A stretch of 64,000 nucleotides of DNA from Meriones unguiculatus. Taxonomy: Eukaryota; Chordata; Mammalia; Rodentia; Muridae. The notes below the pieces were generated by a model, which made no database searches, was not told the origin of the DNA, and saw nothing but the letters and a program-made list of their open reading frames with translations. Location of the stretch: assembly GCF_030254825.1 (NCBI RefSeq), contig NC_083369.1, positions 128,019,262-128,083,261 of the forward strand, in the 5' to 3' direction. The position numbers and the translations under genes were made by a program. Positions 12,290-24,945 of the stretch are shown here, piece by piece (within the stretch, counting starts at the first letter, position 1; each line of letters opens with the position of its first letter).

Positions 12290-12530
12290 TTTTTAAATAC
12301 AGGATCACTCACTGAATTGGGAGCTTATTGATTCACCTAGGCTAGATGGCCAGCAAGCCCAAGGATAGTGCTGTTTATCCCCTCTACAGCTCTGGGATCT
12401 ACACATGTGCTACAATGCCCAGTTTGCTTTTCTTTTGTTTTTAATGTGGTAGCTAGGGATTAAAACTTGCATCTTCATGCGTGCATGACACAACTTTTAT
12501 CTATTGAGCCATCTCTCCACCCTATTCTCA
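12290..12530 (-). repeat. B4/RSINE1-like SINE
   Basis: It ends in ATCTATTGAGCCATCTCTCC, the reversed tRNA-like head. The body is decayed, with an internal B1-like stretch (GGGATCTACACATGTGCTAC). Confidence 0.65.
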
Positions 12531-12783
12531 TCAATTTTAGGTAAAAATAATATTCTTGAAGCTTAGTGGTCCTTGTTTTTATTTCATGAAACTATCCAAG
12601 AACTGTCAAATGCAGCCTCTACACGGATTTTAGAAAGTTACATTTTTCTTAATTTCAAAGCTCACAAAAGCAGATTCTCATGTGAGTTCATAATGATTCA
12701 CTTTAAAATTATTTTTATGTGAGGAGGAAGGAATCTCATGCACAAAGACTTAGGGGAAAGAACCCCAAGAAAAAAGACTGTCT

Positions 12784-13460
12784 TGTAGCAGCTTTATTTG
12801 TAATAGCCAGAAGCTGGAAACAGCCCAGATGCCCCTCAACTGAAGTATGGATGCAGAAATGTGGTACATCTACACAATGGAATATTACTCTGCAATAAAA
12901 AATAAGGGAATCATGAAATTTGCAGGTAAATGGTGGGACCTGGAAAGGATCATCCTGAGTGAGCTGTCCCAGAAGCAGAAAGACACACGGTATATACTCA
13001 CTCATATAGACATATAACATAGGATAAACCTAGTAAAATCTGCACATCTAAAGAAACTAATCAAGAAAGAGGACCCTGACTAAAACGCTCAATCCCCATC
13101 CTGAAAGGCAAAGAGGATGGACATCAGAAGAAGAAGAAAACAAGAAACAAGTTAGGAACTTGCCACAGAGGGCCTCTGAAAGGCTCTGCCCTGCAGACTA
13201 TCAAAGCAGATGCTGAGACTTATGGCCAACTGTTGGGCATAGTGCATGGAATCTTATGTAAGAAGTGGGAAACAGTAAGATCTGGAGAGGACAGGAACCC
13301 CACAAGGAGAGCAACAGAACCAGAAAATTTGAACACAGGGGTCTTCCCAGAGACTCATACTCCAATCAAGTACCAGGCATGGAGATAACCTAGAACCCCT
13401 GCACAAATGTAGCCCATGGCAGTTTAGTATCCAGGTGGGTTACATAGTAATGGGAAGAGC
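12784..13460 (+). mobile_element. L1 3' fragment (end of ORF2 plus part of the 3' UTR)
   Basis: It starts inside ORF2 (TAGCAGCTTTATTTGTAATA) and passes through CACAATGGAATATTACTC and the UTR landmark ACAGAGGGCCTCTGAAAGGC. It fades out near ATGGGAAGAGCATTTTAG. It holds the same UTR segments as the fragment at 14.1 kb, so the two are separate insertions. Confidence 0.9.
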
Positions 13461-13556
13461 ATTTTAGTTGTCTCTACTGTTTCTTGTTTTGGTTTTGTTT
13501 ATAGAGTGCATGGAGGTTGGAATAAGTTAGAAATGAAAACAGGCATCCATTAGGAT

Positions 13557-13610
13557 GGTACAAAAATAGGTATTCAGTTTACAGGTACAAAAATAGGTAT
13601 TCAGTTTACA
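13557..13610 (+). repeat. perfect 27-bp tandem duplication
   Basis: Two identical 27-nt units (13557-13583 and 13584-13610), each beginning GGTACAAAAATAGG, sit side by side with no spacer. The absence of differences indicates a recent event. Confidence 0.97.
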
Positions 13611-14072
13611 TGAGGTTCTATTTAGAACAGTGCATTTTAATAAACACTAGTTCTTGTTCACAAAGAGATTGGTTTGTGTTATGAATCAAATAAGTCATTG
13701 TCACAGTTTAAGACTTTCTTGAATTTCTTGTCAAGACATAGTTTACACATAAGGCCAGGAATGTAAGGTAAACTCCAAAGCTTAACAACTGTACATATCT
13801 AACAGAATAATTGTCAGTCCACTACTATCATGTCCAAACTACTCAGTGTTAAAGAAAAAGAGAATGATTAGAAATATGGCATAATTTCTAGCATGATCCA
13901 GACCAGTCAGTCTCAGGTAGGGAGTCATAAATTTTGATATTGCTGACCTGGAGTATGGCTTTTACCTGTTTAGTATATCCTTGGTTAAGAACAATGATCT
14001 ATATTAATACCTTCTTTTGGTTCCTCAACTGGGTATTTCGTCTTATATTTAAAAAAAAAGAGTAAATTTCAA

Positions 14073-14650
14073 CAGGACAGGAGCCTACCATAGGGGACCT
14101 CTGAAAGACTCTACCCAGCAGGGTATCGAAGCAGATGCTGAGACTCATAACCAAACTTTGGGCAGAATGTAGGGAATCTTATGAAATAAAGGGAAGATAG
14201 AAAGATCTGGAAGGGACAGAAGTGCCACAAGGAGACCAACAAAGACAAAATATCTGGGCTCATGAGGGCCTGCATCGACTGATGAATCAACCAAGGACCA
14301 TGCACGGAGAGGATCTAGACCCCCTGCTCAGATGTAGCTCATGGGCAGTCAGCTCAGTCTCCATGGAGATTCACTAGTAAGGGGAGCAGGCACAGTTTCT
14401 GGCATGAATTTGGTTGCCTGTTCTTTGATCACCTTCCCCTGGCTAGGTTGCCTTACTAGAGCACAGAAGAAGAGGATCCAGGCAGTACTGATGAGACCTG
14501 ATAGGCTAGGGTCAGATTGTAGGGAAGGAAGACCTCCCCCATCAGTGAACTACGGAGGGACATAGAAGAGGAAGAAAGAGAGAGAGTACAACTGGGAAGA
14601 GATGAGGGAGGGAGCTACAGCCAGGATACAAAGTGATGAATTTTAAGTAA
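14073..14650 (+). mobile_element. L1 3' UTR fragment
   Basis: It begins GACAGGAGCCTACCATAGGG, runs through GCAGATGCTGAGACTCATAA and CCTCCCCCATCAGTGAACT, and ends in a GATGAGGGAGGGAGC stretch and a tail now changed to TAA/TAG triplets. Confidence 0.92.
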
Positions 14651-15034
14651 TAATAATAGTAGTAGTAGTAGTTATTTTATTGAATGAAACAAATGTGTTT
14701 ATGAACTGTATTTCCTCATTTGGATGCTAGGTATTTGTGTCAGGCACATTCTATATCTAAGTACCTTATCTCATAAAGTAGTGGGGTTGCCGGGTACAAT
14801 GTGAACTGAACAGTTAAGTTTGTATTTGAAGTAAGGAATAAGGCTTTTAGTATAACCATATCTTAAATACTACATGTGATATACTTACAGTAAAAGTTAT
14901 TTATTATTTTTCTGTAATTTAAGTTTAGTTGGGAATTCTGTATTTCATTTTGCTAAATATGATACCCTAGGAGGGCAAACATTGGAACAGGAATTATAAA
15001 TGAATGGCTCAACATAGAATTTTAAAGTAAAAAG

Positions 15035-15253
15035 GACATAGGAGATAACAGAGTCAGTAAAGTGCTTGCCACACACGCACAACGAACTGAGTAAGGATTC
15101 CTCGTCATTCATGGAATAAACCAGGCATGATGGTGCACTCTGTAATCCCAGCTATTCTTACCAAGTCAGTGACTTCCAGGTACAGTGAGAGATACTGTCT
15201 TTTAAAAAGAACTGGAAAGCAATAGACAAAGATACCTAATGTTGACCTCTAGC

Positions 15254-15298
<45 letters not shown>
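15035..15298 (+). repeat. B3 SINE with (CA)n tail
   Basis: GCATGATGGTGCACTCTGTA, CAGTGAGAGATACTGTCTTT and TGTTGACCTCTAGCCTACAC are B3 landmarks. The element ends in about 21 CA units at 15256-15298. Confidence 0.8.
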
Positions 15299-15300
<2 letters not shown>

Positions 15301-17504
15301 CATGCACAAACAGATATATCTGCATGCATATAACATATGCACAAATAAAACATTTTTAAAAAGTATTTAAGAGCAGACGTGAATAAAGATGTGTATATTC
15401 CATTCAATAAAGCAAAATGAGAGATGAGGGGAGGAAAGAAAATATGGGAGGTAATATATAACGCTTGTTACACAGTGCAGGTGTCATCACTGATACCAGA
15501 TGTTTGAGGGATCAGAAGTGGGAAAGCTAGGAACCACTTAGGAACATAGAATTTGAGTGGAACCTCAAAAGTTTCCCCAGTTAAAGGTGGAAGAGAAAGA
15601 AAGCATAGCCTAAAGGGATAGCATGGAAGAAATGTAGGTAAGTAGTGGAACAAGAAGTTCAAAGATAATTGGGAATAGATTATAGAATGTGTTATGAAAA
15701 CTAAGCACTAAGGTAATAATGCAAGAGGATGTTTCAGCATTTACCAGGTCATATTTTTGTACTGATGGAGTGGTTCATGGGGACTTGCATACGGTTATTA
15801 TTTCTCATTCTGTTCACAGATGGGGTTGTTTAATATTTTGTTCATTCATTGCTAGGTATATGTCATATTAGCAATATATGAAAAGTTACTGTTGTAAAAC
15901 TTATACTGCTAAGGTGATATTTTAGAAAAATATCAGTAAAATAGGAACAGTTACTTCAGTGGATGAACGAAATGAATACAAAAGAAGGAACAATTCTCTG
16001 CCATATCTGATCACTAGATATAAATTTAGTAAACACAACAACAAGAGCAATTCCATTTTTATATTCATTCACTTAAATATTATCCTGTTCACCCTAGGTA
16101 TGCAGTGTAACTGAAATAAATGTTGGATTTTTAATTCTGCAAGATAAATTCTACACTGCTGAATTTAATGTTATGAGAAAAATCTAAGACATGGAATGCC
16201 ATGGAAACATGTTAAGCATAAATGGATATATAGCCACTTTGATATCCACCACAGGGAACCGTTAGAAAGTTAAAGTTTGAGTGTAGTCAAATAACAGGGC
16301 TTAAAAGAAGAAAGATGAGGACAAACTCTAAGGCAGGCACTTGATGCTTAGATGTGTGTTCAGGGTGTCTTTTTGGGACAGCTGAAAAGATAAACACTGA
16401 AAAAGGTAAAGGACTGACTTGCTGCTTTCGTTTCTCCTTTTTTTGTGTGTGTAACATTTTTATTTGTTTTCTTTAATAACTTGAACTGCTTTTCAGTGTG
16501 TGCCAAAGGCATGACATCCTGCCCATTTGTTTGGTATGCTACAACAAACTTCTACTGGTAGAGTTCTTGCCATTTATCATGGAAAACTATAAATATACAA
16601 TTCCCAAAAATGGATGTTATAACCCTCTATAGGACAGTTGATATATCATGAGAATGTATGACTAAAAGCTCTCATGAGCAACTATACATTACAAATGGTC
16701 CACATTGGGTTTCTGATTCACACTGTATAATTGTGATATTGGATTTTTTGTTAGTAAAATTTTCTTGTTTGTTCATAGATGCACTTTCTGCTTCCAGCCC
16801 ATAGATAGTCAGGACTTTTCTAGTACTATTTCCTGGTATTTTCAAAAGCATCTAATGGGGCCTGAAATGAGGAAACTGTGAGGAGATCTAAGATGCAGGC
16901 TCCGGAGGGGTGGAAATGTTGTGATGCAGAGATTGATGCAGTAGGCAAGTGGCTGGTTCTGGAAATTAGTCCTTAGACGGAAGTAAGGCTGTTTTGAAAG
17001 AGCAGCTTCACCATCAATTTCTCTTCTTTTCCTTGTAGTTGGTATCTCTCTAGTTGGTATCAATAAAAATTGAATTTTTATTCAATTTTGTAATTGGATC
17101 TTCTTTTCCTTTACTAAGGTATTTTCTGGATGATGTGTAATGAGATATAACTCAGTGAAAATGGTGGAAAATAATGGTGTTTTGTTAGTCTAAAAGCTAA
17201 AGTTCAAAATCCTTTACTCTCATTTCTTAGGATATACTATTGGTGAAGACACTTAAGCATTCTTAGTTTTAGTATCTCATCTATGAAGCAAACACTGATA
17301 ATTCATGTACTGCCTGTCTCTGTCTCGATTAGATGTATCAGAAAAAGTCTAGTCTAGGGAAATGAAGCTAATTATTATTTAAATCCACTATAGTCTACTC
17401 CTACACACCTTGAAAGTGATAATATTCCTATTCAAAGTCTTACTTAACAAAAACTATAGCTTATTTGAATTCTTAAAATGAAGTACAAGTTGTAAGTATA
17501 TGTA

Positions 17505-17810
17505 TTACTTACTTTTTTATTGCTGAGACAAAACACCATCTTACAGAAGAAAGGTTTATTTGAGCTTATGGTTCTAGAGGGTTAGAGTTCATTATGGTTG
17601 AGTGAAGGCATGGCAGCACAGAGGACGCTGAGAGCTAATTTCCTTAACAGCAAGCACAGAGCAGAACTAACCCAAAGCCTGACTCCAGTGACATACTTCC
17701 TCCAACAAGGCCGTTCTTCCTATACCTCCCATTTAGTGCCATCAATAGGGGACCAAATATTCAAATGTCCAAAACTATGGGGGGGGGATTTAAATTCAAG
17801 TCATTATAGT
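17505..17810 (+). repeat. muroid dispersed repeat, LTR-like
   Basis: TTATTGCTGAGACAAAACAC, AAAGGTTTATTTGAGCTTAT, ACATACTTCCTCCAACAAGG and ATAGGGGACCAAATATTCAA appear in the order of a common rodent interspersed repeat. I cannot assign its Repbase name. An ORF of 81 codons across it has no gene features. Confidence 0.55.
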
Positions 17811-17884
17811 ATAGGTGGAGTTTTTTTGCACTTATATATGTAGTCCTTCTCTCTCTTCATCACTTTCTGTCTGTCTCCCTCTCC

Positions 17885-18205
17885 CTCTGTGTGTGTGTGT
17901 GCGCACGTGTGTGTGTGCATGTGAGAGTGTGCATGCATGCATGTATGTAGTTTATATATGGACATTCAAAGTCTATGCTAGATGTCTTCCTTGATCTCGC
18001 TCTACTTTATTGAGGCATGCTTTCTCACTGAACCTTAGGCTCACAGATTCAGTCTAGTCTAGATAGGCAGCATGCCCTGGGAATCCCCTGTGTCTGTTTC
18101 CTGAGTACTGGGATTACAGGCAGCTGCCACCCCTGACATGTATTTATCTGTGTTCTGCAATTCCAGGCAAATACTTTATCCACTGAGCCATTTCCCTAGT
18201 TCCAT
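17885..18205 (-). repeat. B4/RSINE1-like SINE with (TG)n
   Basis: A TG-rich start (17888-17945), then GAGTACTGGGATTACAGGCA (reversed B1-type block) and ATCCACTGAGCCATTTCCC (reversed tRNA-like head). Confidence 0.7.
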
Positions 18206-20040
18206 AGATGAAAGTTTTGAAGAAACTCCAGATTGTTGATTATTTAATAACCTGCCACAATGCAAGTACATTTAAAGAGGCATATAGTAGCTCCTGGAAA
18301 TATCTGAAATGCCCATCCTTTTATAGATTTCAAGTGTGCAATTTGTTCTAAATATCTAATTTTGAATGATTAAATAATTTGCATGCTGTTTTCAGTGGCA
18401 TGAATTAAAGGCTAATTGAAGTATAATTCCTTGCAATAAAATTATATCATCTTTTATGTAGTATATTTAAAAATAGTCTATTCCAGTTTTAATTTTATAG
18501 TTTTATTGTTTTAATTTAATGTACTAAGTAATTAAAAATTGCTATGAAGAAAAGAAGATGAACATGATTGATTTTACTTAAGTTTTCCTCAACAAACTTA
18601 AAAGTAGAATAATGTTGAGTAGTGGAACAGTGCCCAACACAGTTCCTGGTACATAAAGATTATTCATTAACTGTTCTTATAATAAATAAGAATAAATAAG
18701 TTTCAAGTATTTCTAGACTTTGAGAAAAGGCAATATTCTCAATACTATATACAATATAAAGAAGCTAAGTTGATGTCTGTATATTAAAATGCTTCTATAC
18801 GTAGGTCACACAAACCATGTGTTACTGAATTATTAGCAACTTGGGATCCTTTGCTCTGAGGGTAGGTTCTCATGCTTAAGTCAGTTATAGATGTTAAGAG
18901 GCAACTGCATGAGTAGCTTCTATTTCTCACTGAACCTCAAGATATACTGACTGCCATTTCCTCGGAGCTCATTCTTAAAAGCTCTTTATATACACAGACA
19001 ACTTTGGAAGACAAAGATTGCTTTGCTTTCTAGTGCAGGCTGGTGTGTAACGTTGGAAGACAGAGGCAGTCGGTCCTTCCCTGCAGCATGAAGGGCAGAC
19101 ATGTTTATTGTTTATTCTACTACAACTACTAACTGCTCACAGAAGTCTTAGGTCCCCTAAAGCAAGGTTCTTCTCTTGTTGTGCCAATTGTGTTTGTAAG
19201 TGTTGTTTCATCCTCATTTTGCTTCTTTCCCCTTGTGAATTGGGGCTTAGACAATTGGCTCAAGAAAGGCTGATTCTTTTTGCTGCTGTTCACCTCCATT
19301 GAATAGTGAACTATCCTTTCGTCTCTACCAGGAAGAGAATGAGCACCACAGAGTTGGATATGGAAGATGTGGTGAGATCAAGAAACCATGATTCAGTGTA
19401 CTGGCTGAAACTATGAAATCTCTAGCAATCTTCATTTGATGTAGGTGGTTGTGTGGAGATAGGCAGAGGTAATGGAGGAAGAAGGAAGAATATGTTTCCA
19501 AATGAAGACGATTCTATGAGGTTTTCAAGCAGCCTAAAGTCGTTCATGCTTATTGAAGCTCTAAATCATATTTCTGGCACACATAAACTAAAGACAGCTA
19601 CTTAATTTATTTATTTGTTGGCTTTTTGAATCAAGCAAATGCCTTTTATGAGACTTTCCTATTGGGCCTAATGCACTGTTTAGTTGAATGCATTGTATTC
19701 TATTTAGTAACTGAAAGCAAGCCTACTTACTGTAAGAAAGTACATGACAGAGTAACATTTTTTGCTCATTGTGCTAACACTACTATTCCTGTCTTCTAGT
19801 TTTTATGATTTATAAAAATACTTCCCTAATAACATTAAGGAAATTCAAGTGTCATATCAGGCTGGCTAGTGAACTCTGGACCTTGATTTACCTTAACTCG
19901 AGTTTAAATGTATAATGTTGCCTCCTAGAAATGACCCCTTGCATACTACACTGCCACAGGGAAGCATGGTTCTTGTTGAGATATGCCATAATTTCTTATT
20001 AACCATATAGCTAAGCAACTGTATTTTATTTGTCCTGCAG

Positions 20041-20264
20041 GCACTTCTATCAGGCGTCATCGGATTCCTCTTCCACCTCCTGATGATGATCAATATTATA
20101 CTGTGTATCACTTCAATATCAGCATAGATGTTGTCTTCTATGGACGCAAGTTCAAGATTTATGACTGTGATCCATTCACTAAAAACTTCTTGAAGAAAAT
20201 AGGAATCAAATTGAATCCTCCAGGACAGCGTCCAGTAGATCCCTACATGAAAATGTGGAGAGAG
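20041..20264 (+). CDS. Efhc2: Efhc2 exon 4: end of DM10 domain 1
   Basis: 224 nt. The acceptor is TTTGTCCTGCAG and the donor AGAG|GTAAGA, both strong. The exon enters with one nucleotide carried over and ends on a complete codon. It begins GTSIRRHRIPLPPPDDDQ, a proline- and aspartate-rich turn, then YYTVYHFNISIDVVFYGR and KFKIYDCDPFTKNFL, the closing strands of DM10 domain 1. The tail KLNPPGQRPVDPYMKMWRE is the linker to the second domain. A long intron (11.9 kb) precedes it. Confidence 0.96.
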
Positions 20265-21014
20265 GTAAGAACTGATCCATCTGTGATTTCCTGCCTTCAA
20301 AGAACTGGTGAAGAGTGCTAGTGATCTTGCTGCAGATACAGAAGAGCTTTTGAATCATGGTTTTGTGAGAGCTGTCTTGTTCTTCTTTGGATAGATGGTA
20401 AGACTGAATGGTGGCTACAGAACAGGAATGATCCCCTCATTTCTCTCCTTGCAGCCTCCCTAGGCACTTACCTTCCAGTACTTTATGGGAGCCTCCCTTT
20501 CAGCTGTAGAGTATTTAGTGAGATGCTTAAGTGGGATAAGGTCTAGGAACCCATGGTCACTGATTGTATATGAGTTGAGCTTACATTTCTTCTGCTTGTG
20601 GTTGCTGGGTTTAGTTGCCTCTCTCTGGCTGGGAAAATTCTACAACTGTACAACTGATTAAATAAACCAAACCTCCAACATGACTTTTTCCTTCTTCTTT
20701 GAACTTTTTGAGATTGGGTGTTGAAATAGCTTAGAAGAGTGAAGTAGTCATGATTTTCGTTTCTCTCAGTTATGACATATGCATTTAAAATCTGATCCCA
20801 TTATAAGGAGCAAAGACTCAGTGTTATTGTTCTGTAGTTCTTTAAACTGATTGCGTGACCCTTGTTTTCTATTTTCCAGATGTCTCTGAATACTCAAAAT
20901 ATAAAGTATCATTGTTTAGGTCACATACCTAGTCAAGTTCTTTATGAGAACTACGATGGATATCTTTGGATTCTTACCTACATTTTCATATTGTCATTTT
21001 TCTACTTTTTATTT

Positions 21015-21178
21015 TTGTATTTATTCATTTACAAATTTCTGAGACAGGATCTCACTATAATAGCACAGGCTAGTATTGAATTCACTGTGTAACTCGGGCT
21101 GACCTTGAACTCGTGGTTGGTCCTCCTGATTCTGAAATGTTGAGATTAGAGGTGTGTGCTACCCCTCCTCACTATTTT
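21015..21178 (-). repeat. B1 SINE
   Basis: TCTGAGACAGGATCTCACTA, GGCTGACCTTGAACTCGTGG and GAGATTAGAGGTGTGTGCTA are a reversed B1 with moderate decay. Confidence 0.85.
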
Positions 21179-22779
21179 GTTGTTGTTGTTGATATATGAC
21201 TATGCATAGCCACCTATATAAGCATTAAATGTACTTTGGAATGAATTTTACCCTCCATCCAAATTACAATGTTAAGCATTCCTCCCAGAATATCCCCTCG
21301 TGTATTTTTCAAATCAGCCCTTCTTTCCACTCAAGAATAAGCAATATTCTCATTTTTGTCTCCATAAGTTAGTTTCATCTGATTTGTATTATTTTCAAGC
21401 CTTATAATTCATTCCTTTCAGAATGATAACAAAATTTAAGATGAAATTCTCTTTGATTTGTTTTATCTCTCTTTAAAAACTATGTGTGAGATCATTCCCC
21501 TGTACCTACCTGTTAGTCTTAGCAAATTTTTTTTTCGTCATTAAAGGCATACAGTCTTTCTGTGAGGTATATGTGAGTTCTGTAATATCTAACGTAAAAT
21601 GAATTTGCATCACTGTAAATGGAGATCTTCAGGTTTGGACTCATTTTTATGCCCTGTATGATACATACAAAATCTTAGAAGCACCAAAGAGAATCTGAAG
21701 GGGAAATGTCCATACAAGTCATTGCTCCTTGCATATGGCAATATGTATTCACTAACAGTTATATGATACTGACTGTGAATTCTGTTAAATGTTATGAATA
21801 GTACAGAATACTGCCAGAGTTTGTATATTTTTAAAGCAGAAAAAGTTACATAATTGAAAATAAATACCAAGGAAAAGCAAATGTTTTAAATAATTGCTCT
21901 TCAGGCTATGAGAACCATTTTAACATTCTGTTAGGGCAAAGAAAACCCATCATTAAATATACGAATCTTTGGAAAGTTAAGAGTTTAATACTAGCTTTTA
22001 TATTGGATTTTATAGATTTACTTAAGCGTTTGCATCCTTGATATGTAAATTAAAGTATTTTGCTTAAACTGAACGGGATTTTAATGGTATACGATCAATA
22101 ATGCATTTCTTAGCAGTCTTATACACTAAAAGCAATTTAATTAATGGAAGCAGAGGTCCCATAATTTCATTTAAATATCAAGGATAAAACTTGAAGAGCC
22201 TCTAGAAAGCTCTTTTGTTTTCCTCTTGAGATAAGAGTGTACTGAGACTGCCCTAGACAGACATAAAATTCAGGAATTTATATAATGATTATATAGTTCA
22301 ATTTGCAATAACATCTCTCAAATGAATTTTTCCTTACATAACAATATAATTTGCTTATAGCAAATAGAATGGAGGCAGCTATACTCCAAAGGAGGACTGA
22401 GAGGTTGCAAGTTGTAGGAAAGATGCATCAAGAAGACTGTTGAACTCAGTTTCTAGAGCAGAATCCAGGCAAAGAGAGTTTCTGTGTAGACTCTATTTGC
22501 TCTGTTCCTGTTTCCACTGGGATTCCATTTCTTGGCTATCTGAAGGTTTTTTTTAACAAAATTAAATTATATATGTATATATATATGTCGATATATAGTT
22601 CTTCCTCTTTGCAAAAATATAAACAAGTACACACAGAAGTGATTTTTAGTGAAAAGACACATTTTAAAAACTTAAACATAATCAGCTTGGGATTGGACAT
22701 ACAGATTTTAAGTCAATACAGGTCAGTGATTTGAAAAATGTGTACACCAAAGTAACTAATATGAGAGGAGGTAAAATAT

Positions 22780-22890
22780 TTTGGGCTGGGGTTGTAGCTT
22801 ACTCGTAAAACATTTCCACAACATATGTAAGACTCTAGGTTCAATCATCAGCATGGCAAAAAAGAAAAAGAAAGAAAGAAAAGAAAAGAT
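22780..22890 (+). repeat. ID-like SINE with A-rich tail
   Basis: GGGCTGGGGTTGTAGCTTAC, then GACTCTAGGTTCAATCATCA, follows the ID A and B boxes with changes. The tail is AAAAAGAAAAAGAAAGAAAG. Confidence 0.8.
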
Positions 22891-23044
22891 AAGATACAAT
22901 CTATTTCCCATAACCTTAAAATATTCCTTTTTCCCCTTCGCCTTTGTGGTCAAGTCCGCTCAAGTCACCCTTTCTTGTTATGCCATCTACACAGAAGCAA
23001 CTACTGCTCTGGCTTCTGTCACCATAGATTAGGTTTGTTCATTC

Positions 23045-23275
23045 TTTTTTTTATTATTTTTTATTTTTTACATTAATCACAGGTTATTTACTTTGTATCC
23101 CAGCTGTAGTCCCCTCCCTCTTCCCCTCCCAATCCCACTCTCCCTCCCTCATCTCCTCCCTGCCCCTTTCCAAGTCCACTGATAGGGGAGGTCCTCCATC
23201 CCCTTCCATCTGACCCTAGCTTATCAGGTATCATCAGGACTGGCTGCCTTGTCTTCCTCTGTAGTCAACCTCAAA
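23045..23275 (-). mobile_element. L1 3' end fragment, antisense
   Basis: Reversed 3' UTR: TTTACTTTGTATCCCAGCTG, CCTCCCTCATCTCCTCCCTG, CCACTGATAGGGGAGGTCCT, then truncation near TCTGTAGTCAACC. Confidence 0.92.
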
Positions 23276-23562
23276 CATATCAGAGAAATATAGTTTGGTA
23301 TGTTAAAATAATGTTTAACAGACTATGAAAATCTTCATAATGTGTGCCTGTATTCTTAAGGTTAAAACTGATTGTGAATTTGTATAACTGTGTGTCTGGA
23401 TCTGTAGCCATATATCTGTATGTCATAGTATTTACATGGAATCTTTTTAAAAAGTATGAAAGAATAGTCTACAGAATGAAATATTTATATTAATTGATTG
23501 TTTGCTTCCCAGAAAAGACTACACAAAGCTGGTCATATTTCTGATATTTTCTCTATTTGCAG

Positions 23563-23814
23563 ACATTAGATTTCGTGCAACCCTTTCATCCATATCAGTC
23601 TTTTGACACCCAGAAACAGGCCCTCCAGTATGATGGGAAGGTTTTACGTTTCTTCTGCCTGTGGGATGACTCATCCTCAATGTTTGGAGACCGTAGAGAA
23701 TTAGTCTTGCATTACTTCCTGTGTGATGGTACTATTAAAATCGTAGAAATAATCCCAATTAATTCAGGCCGGGATGCTAAGCCATCATTCCTCCGGAGGA
23801 GTAAGCTTCCTAAG
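23563..23814 (+). CDS. Efhc2: Efhc2 exon 5: first half of DM10 domain 2
   Basis: 252 nt, 84 whole codons. The acceptor is TCTCTATTTGCAG and the donor CTAAG|GTAAGA. It is phase 0 at both ends, so skipping it would keep the frame but remove half of a DM10 domain. The product runs from TLDFVQPFHPYQSFDTQKQ through KVLRFFCLWDDSSSMFGDRR to the DM10 strand ELVLHYFLCDGTIKIVEI. It ends NSGRDAKPSFLRRSKLPK, the NSG turn and FLRR motif that recur in the other DM10 copies. Confidence 0.97.
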
Positions 23815-23924
23815 GTAAGAAGTTTTGTGTATGTTTGTGTGCCAAGAGACTTGAGTCATTGTTTGGAATGTATAATGGTGCTGTGATGGCAGTTACCATA
23901 ATGCTACTTGTTTTAGTTAAGGAC

Positions 23925-24524
23925 AGGAGCCTTTAGTTAAGGACACAGAGGGCCTCTAAAAGACTCTACCGAGCAGGGTATCAAAGCAAATGCTGAGGCT
24001 CATAGCCAAACAGTGGGCAGAGTGCAGGGAATCTTATGAAAGAAAGGAGAGATAGAATGATCTAGAGGGGACAGGAGCTCCACAATGAGAGAAAAAAAAA
24101 ATCTGGGCACAGGGGTTCTTTCTGAGACTGATACTCCAACCAAGGACCATTCATGGAGATAACCTAGAACCCCTGCATAGATGTGGCCCATGGCAGCTCA
24201 GTCTCCAAGTGGGTTCCCTAGTAATGGGAACATGGACTGTCTCTGACATGAATGAACTCAATGGATGCCTTTTTGATCACCACCTCCTGATGGGGGAACA
24301 GCCTTACCAGGCCACAGAGGAAGAACAATGCAGCCAGTCCTGATGAGACCTGATAAGCTAGGGTCAGAGGGAAGGGGAAGAGGACCTCCCCATCAGTGGA
24401 CTTGGGGAGGGACATGGGAAGAGACAAAGGAGGGAAGGTAGGATTTGGAGGGGATTAGGGAGGGAGATACAGCTGAGATACAAAGTGAAAAAAATATAAT
24501 TAATAATAAATAAATTTTAAAAAG
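23925..24524 (+). mobile_element. L1 3' UTR fragment, sense
   Basis: CACAGAGGGCCTCTAAAAGA, GGGCAGAGTGCAGGGAATCT, CCTCCCCATCAGTGGACTTG and an AATAATAAATAAATTTTAAAAA tail. It lies close behind the exon 5 donor and carries AATAAA-type motifs in the sense direction. Confidence 0.92.
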
Positions 24525-24945
24525 GTTTCTATTGCTGTGCTAAAACACCATGGGCAAAAGAAACTTGTAGGGGAATGGGCTTTGTTTCAGCTCATAGTTT
24601 CATATTGTAGTCCATTGCTGGGGGAAGTCAGGGCAAGAACTCATGCAAGAAGGTATCTGGTGGCAGTTGCTGATGATGCAGAGGTCATTCAGGAGTGCCA
24701 CTTATTCATTTTCTCTTCATAGTCTGTTCAACTTACTTTATTATAGCACCCAGGACAACTGATCGATGGGTGGTGCTGCCCACAGTGATCTGTGCCCTTC
24801 AACATTGATCATCAACTAAGAAAATGCCCCACAGAATTGCTCAAAGGCCAATTTGATGGAGGCATTTTCTCAATTGAGATTTCCTCTCCCCAGATGGCCC
24901 TAGCTTGTGCCAAGTTGACAAAACAAACAAACAAAAACAGCCCCT
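24525..24945 (+). repeat. muroid dispersed repeat adjoining an L1 tail
   Basis: It starts TTTCTATTGCTGTGCTAAAA and has GCACCCAGGACAACTGATCG, AATTGCTCAAAGGCCAATTT, CATTTTCTCAATTGAGATTT and CTAGCTTGTGCCAAGTTGAC. The order is that of a common rodent repeat of about 450 bp. The copy at 11.2 kb is the same family reversed. Its start coincides with the end of the L1 tail. Confidence 0.65.

Larger units (their letters stand above)
8114..20040 (+). other. Efhc2: Efhc2 intron 3
   Basis: 11.9 kb, non-coding. SINEs, L1 pieces and simple repeats are listed separately. A decayed dispersed repeat may occupy 8505-8975: TTAGCTTTAGCATTGCTGCG at one end and AGAAATGCCCTCACAGACAG near the other resemble the copies at 17.5, 24.5 and 63 kb. 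I see nothing recognisable in 10300-11080, 13620-14070, 15300-17500 or 18210-20040. The last contains AT-rich unique DNA before the exon 4 acceptor. Confidence 0.75.
20265..23562 (+). other. Efhc2: Efhc2 intron 4
   Basis: 3.3 kb. It contains a reversed B1, an ID-like SINE and a reversed L1 3' tip. I recognise nothing in 20265-21000, 21180-22775 (AT-rich, with a TA/TG simple stretch near 22567-22597) or 23280-23562. Confidence 0.8.
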
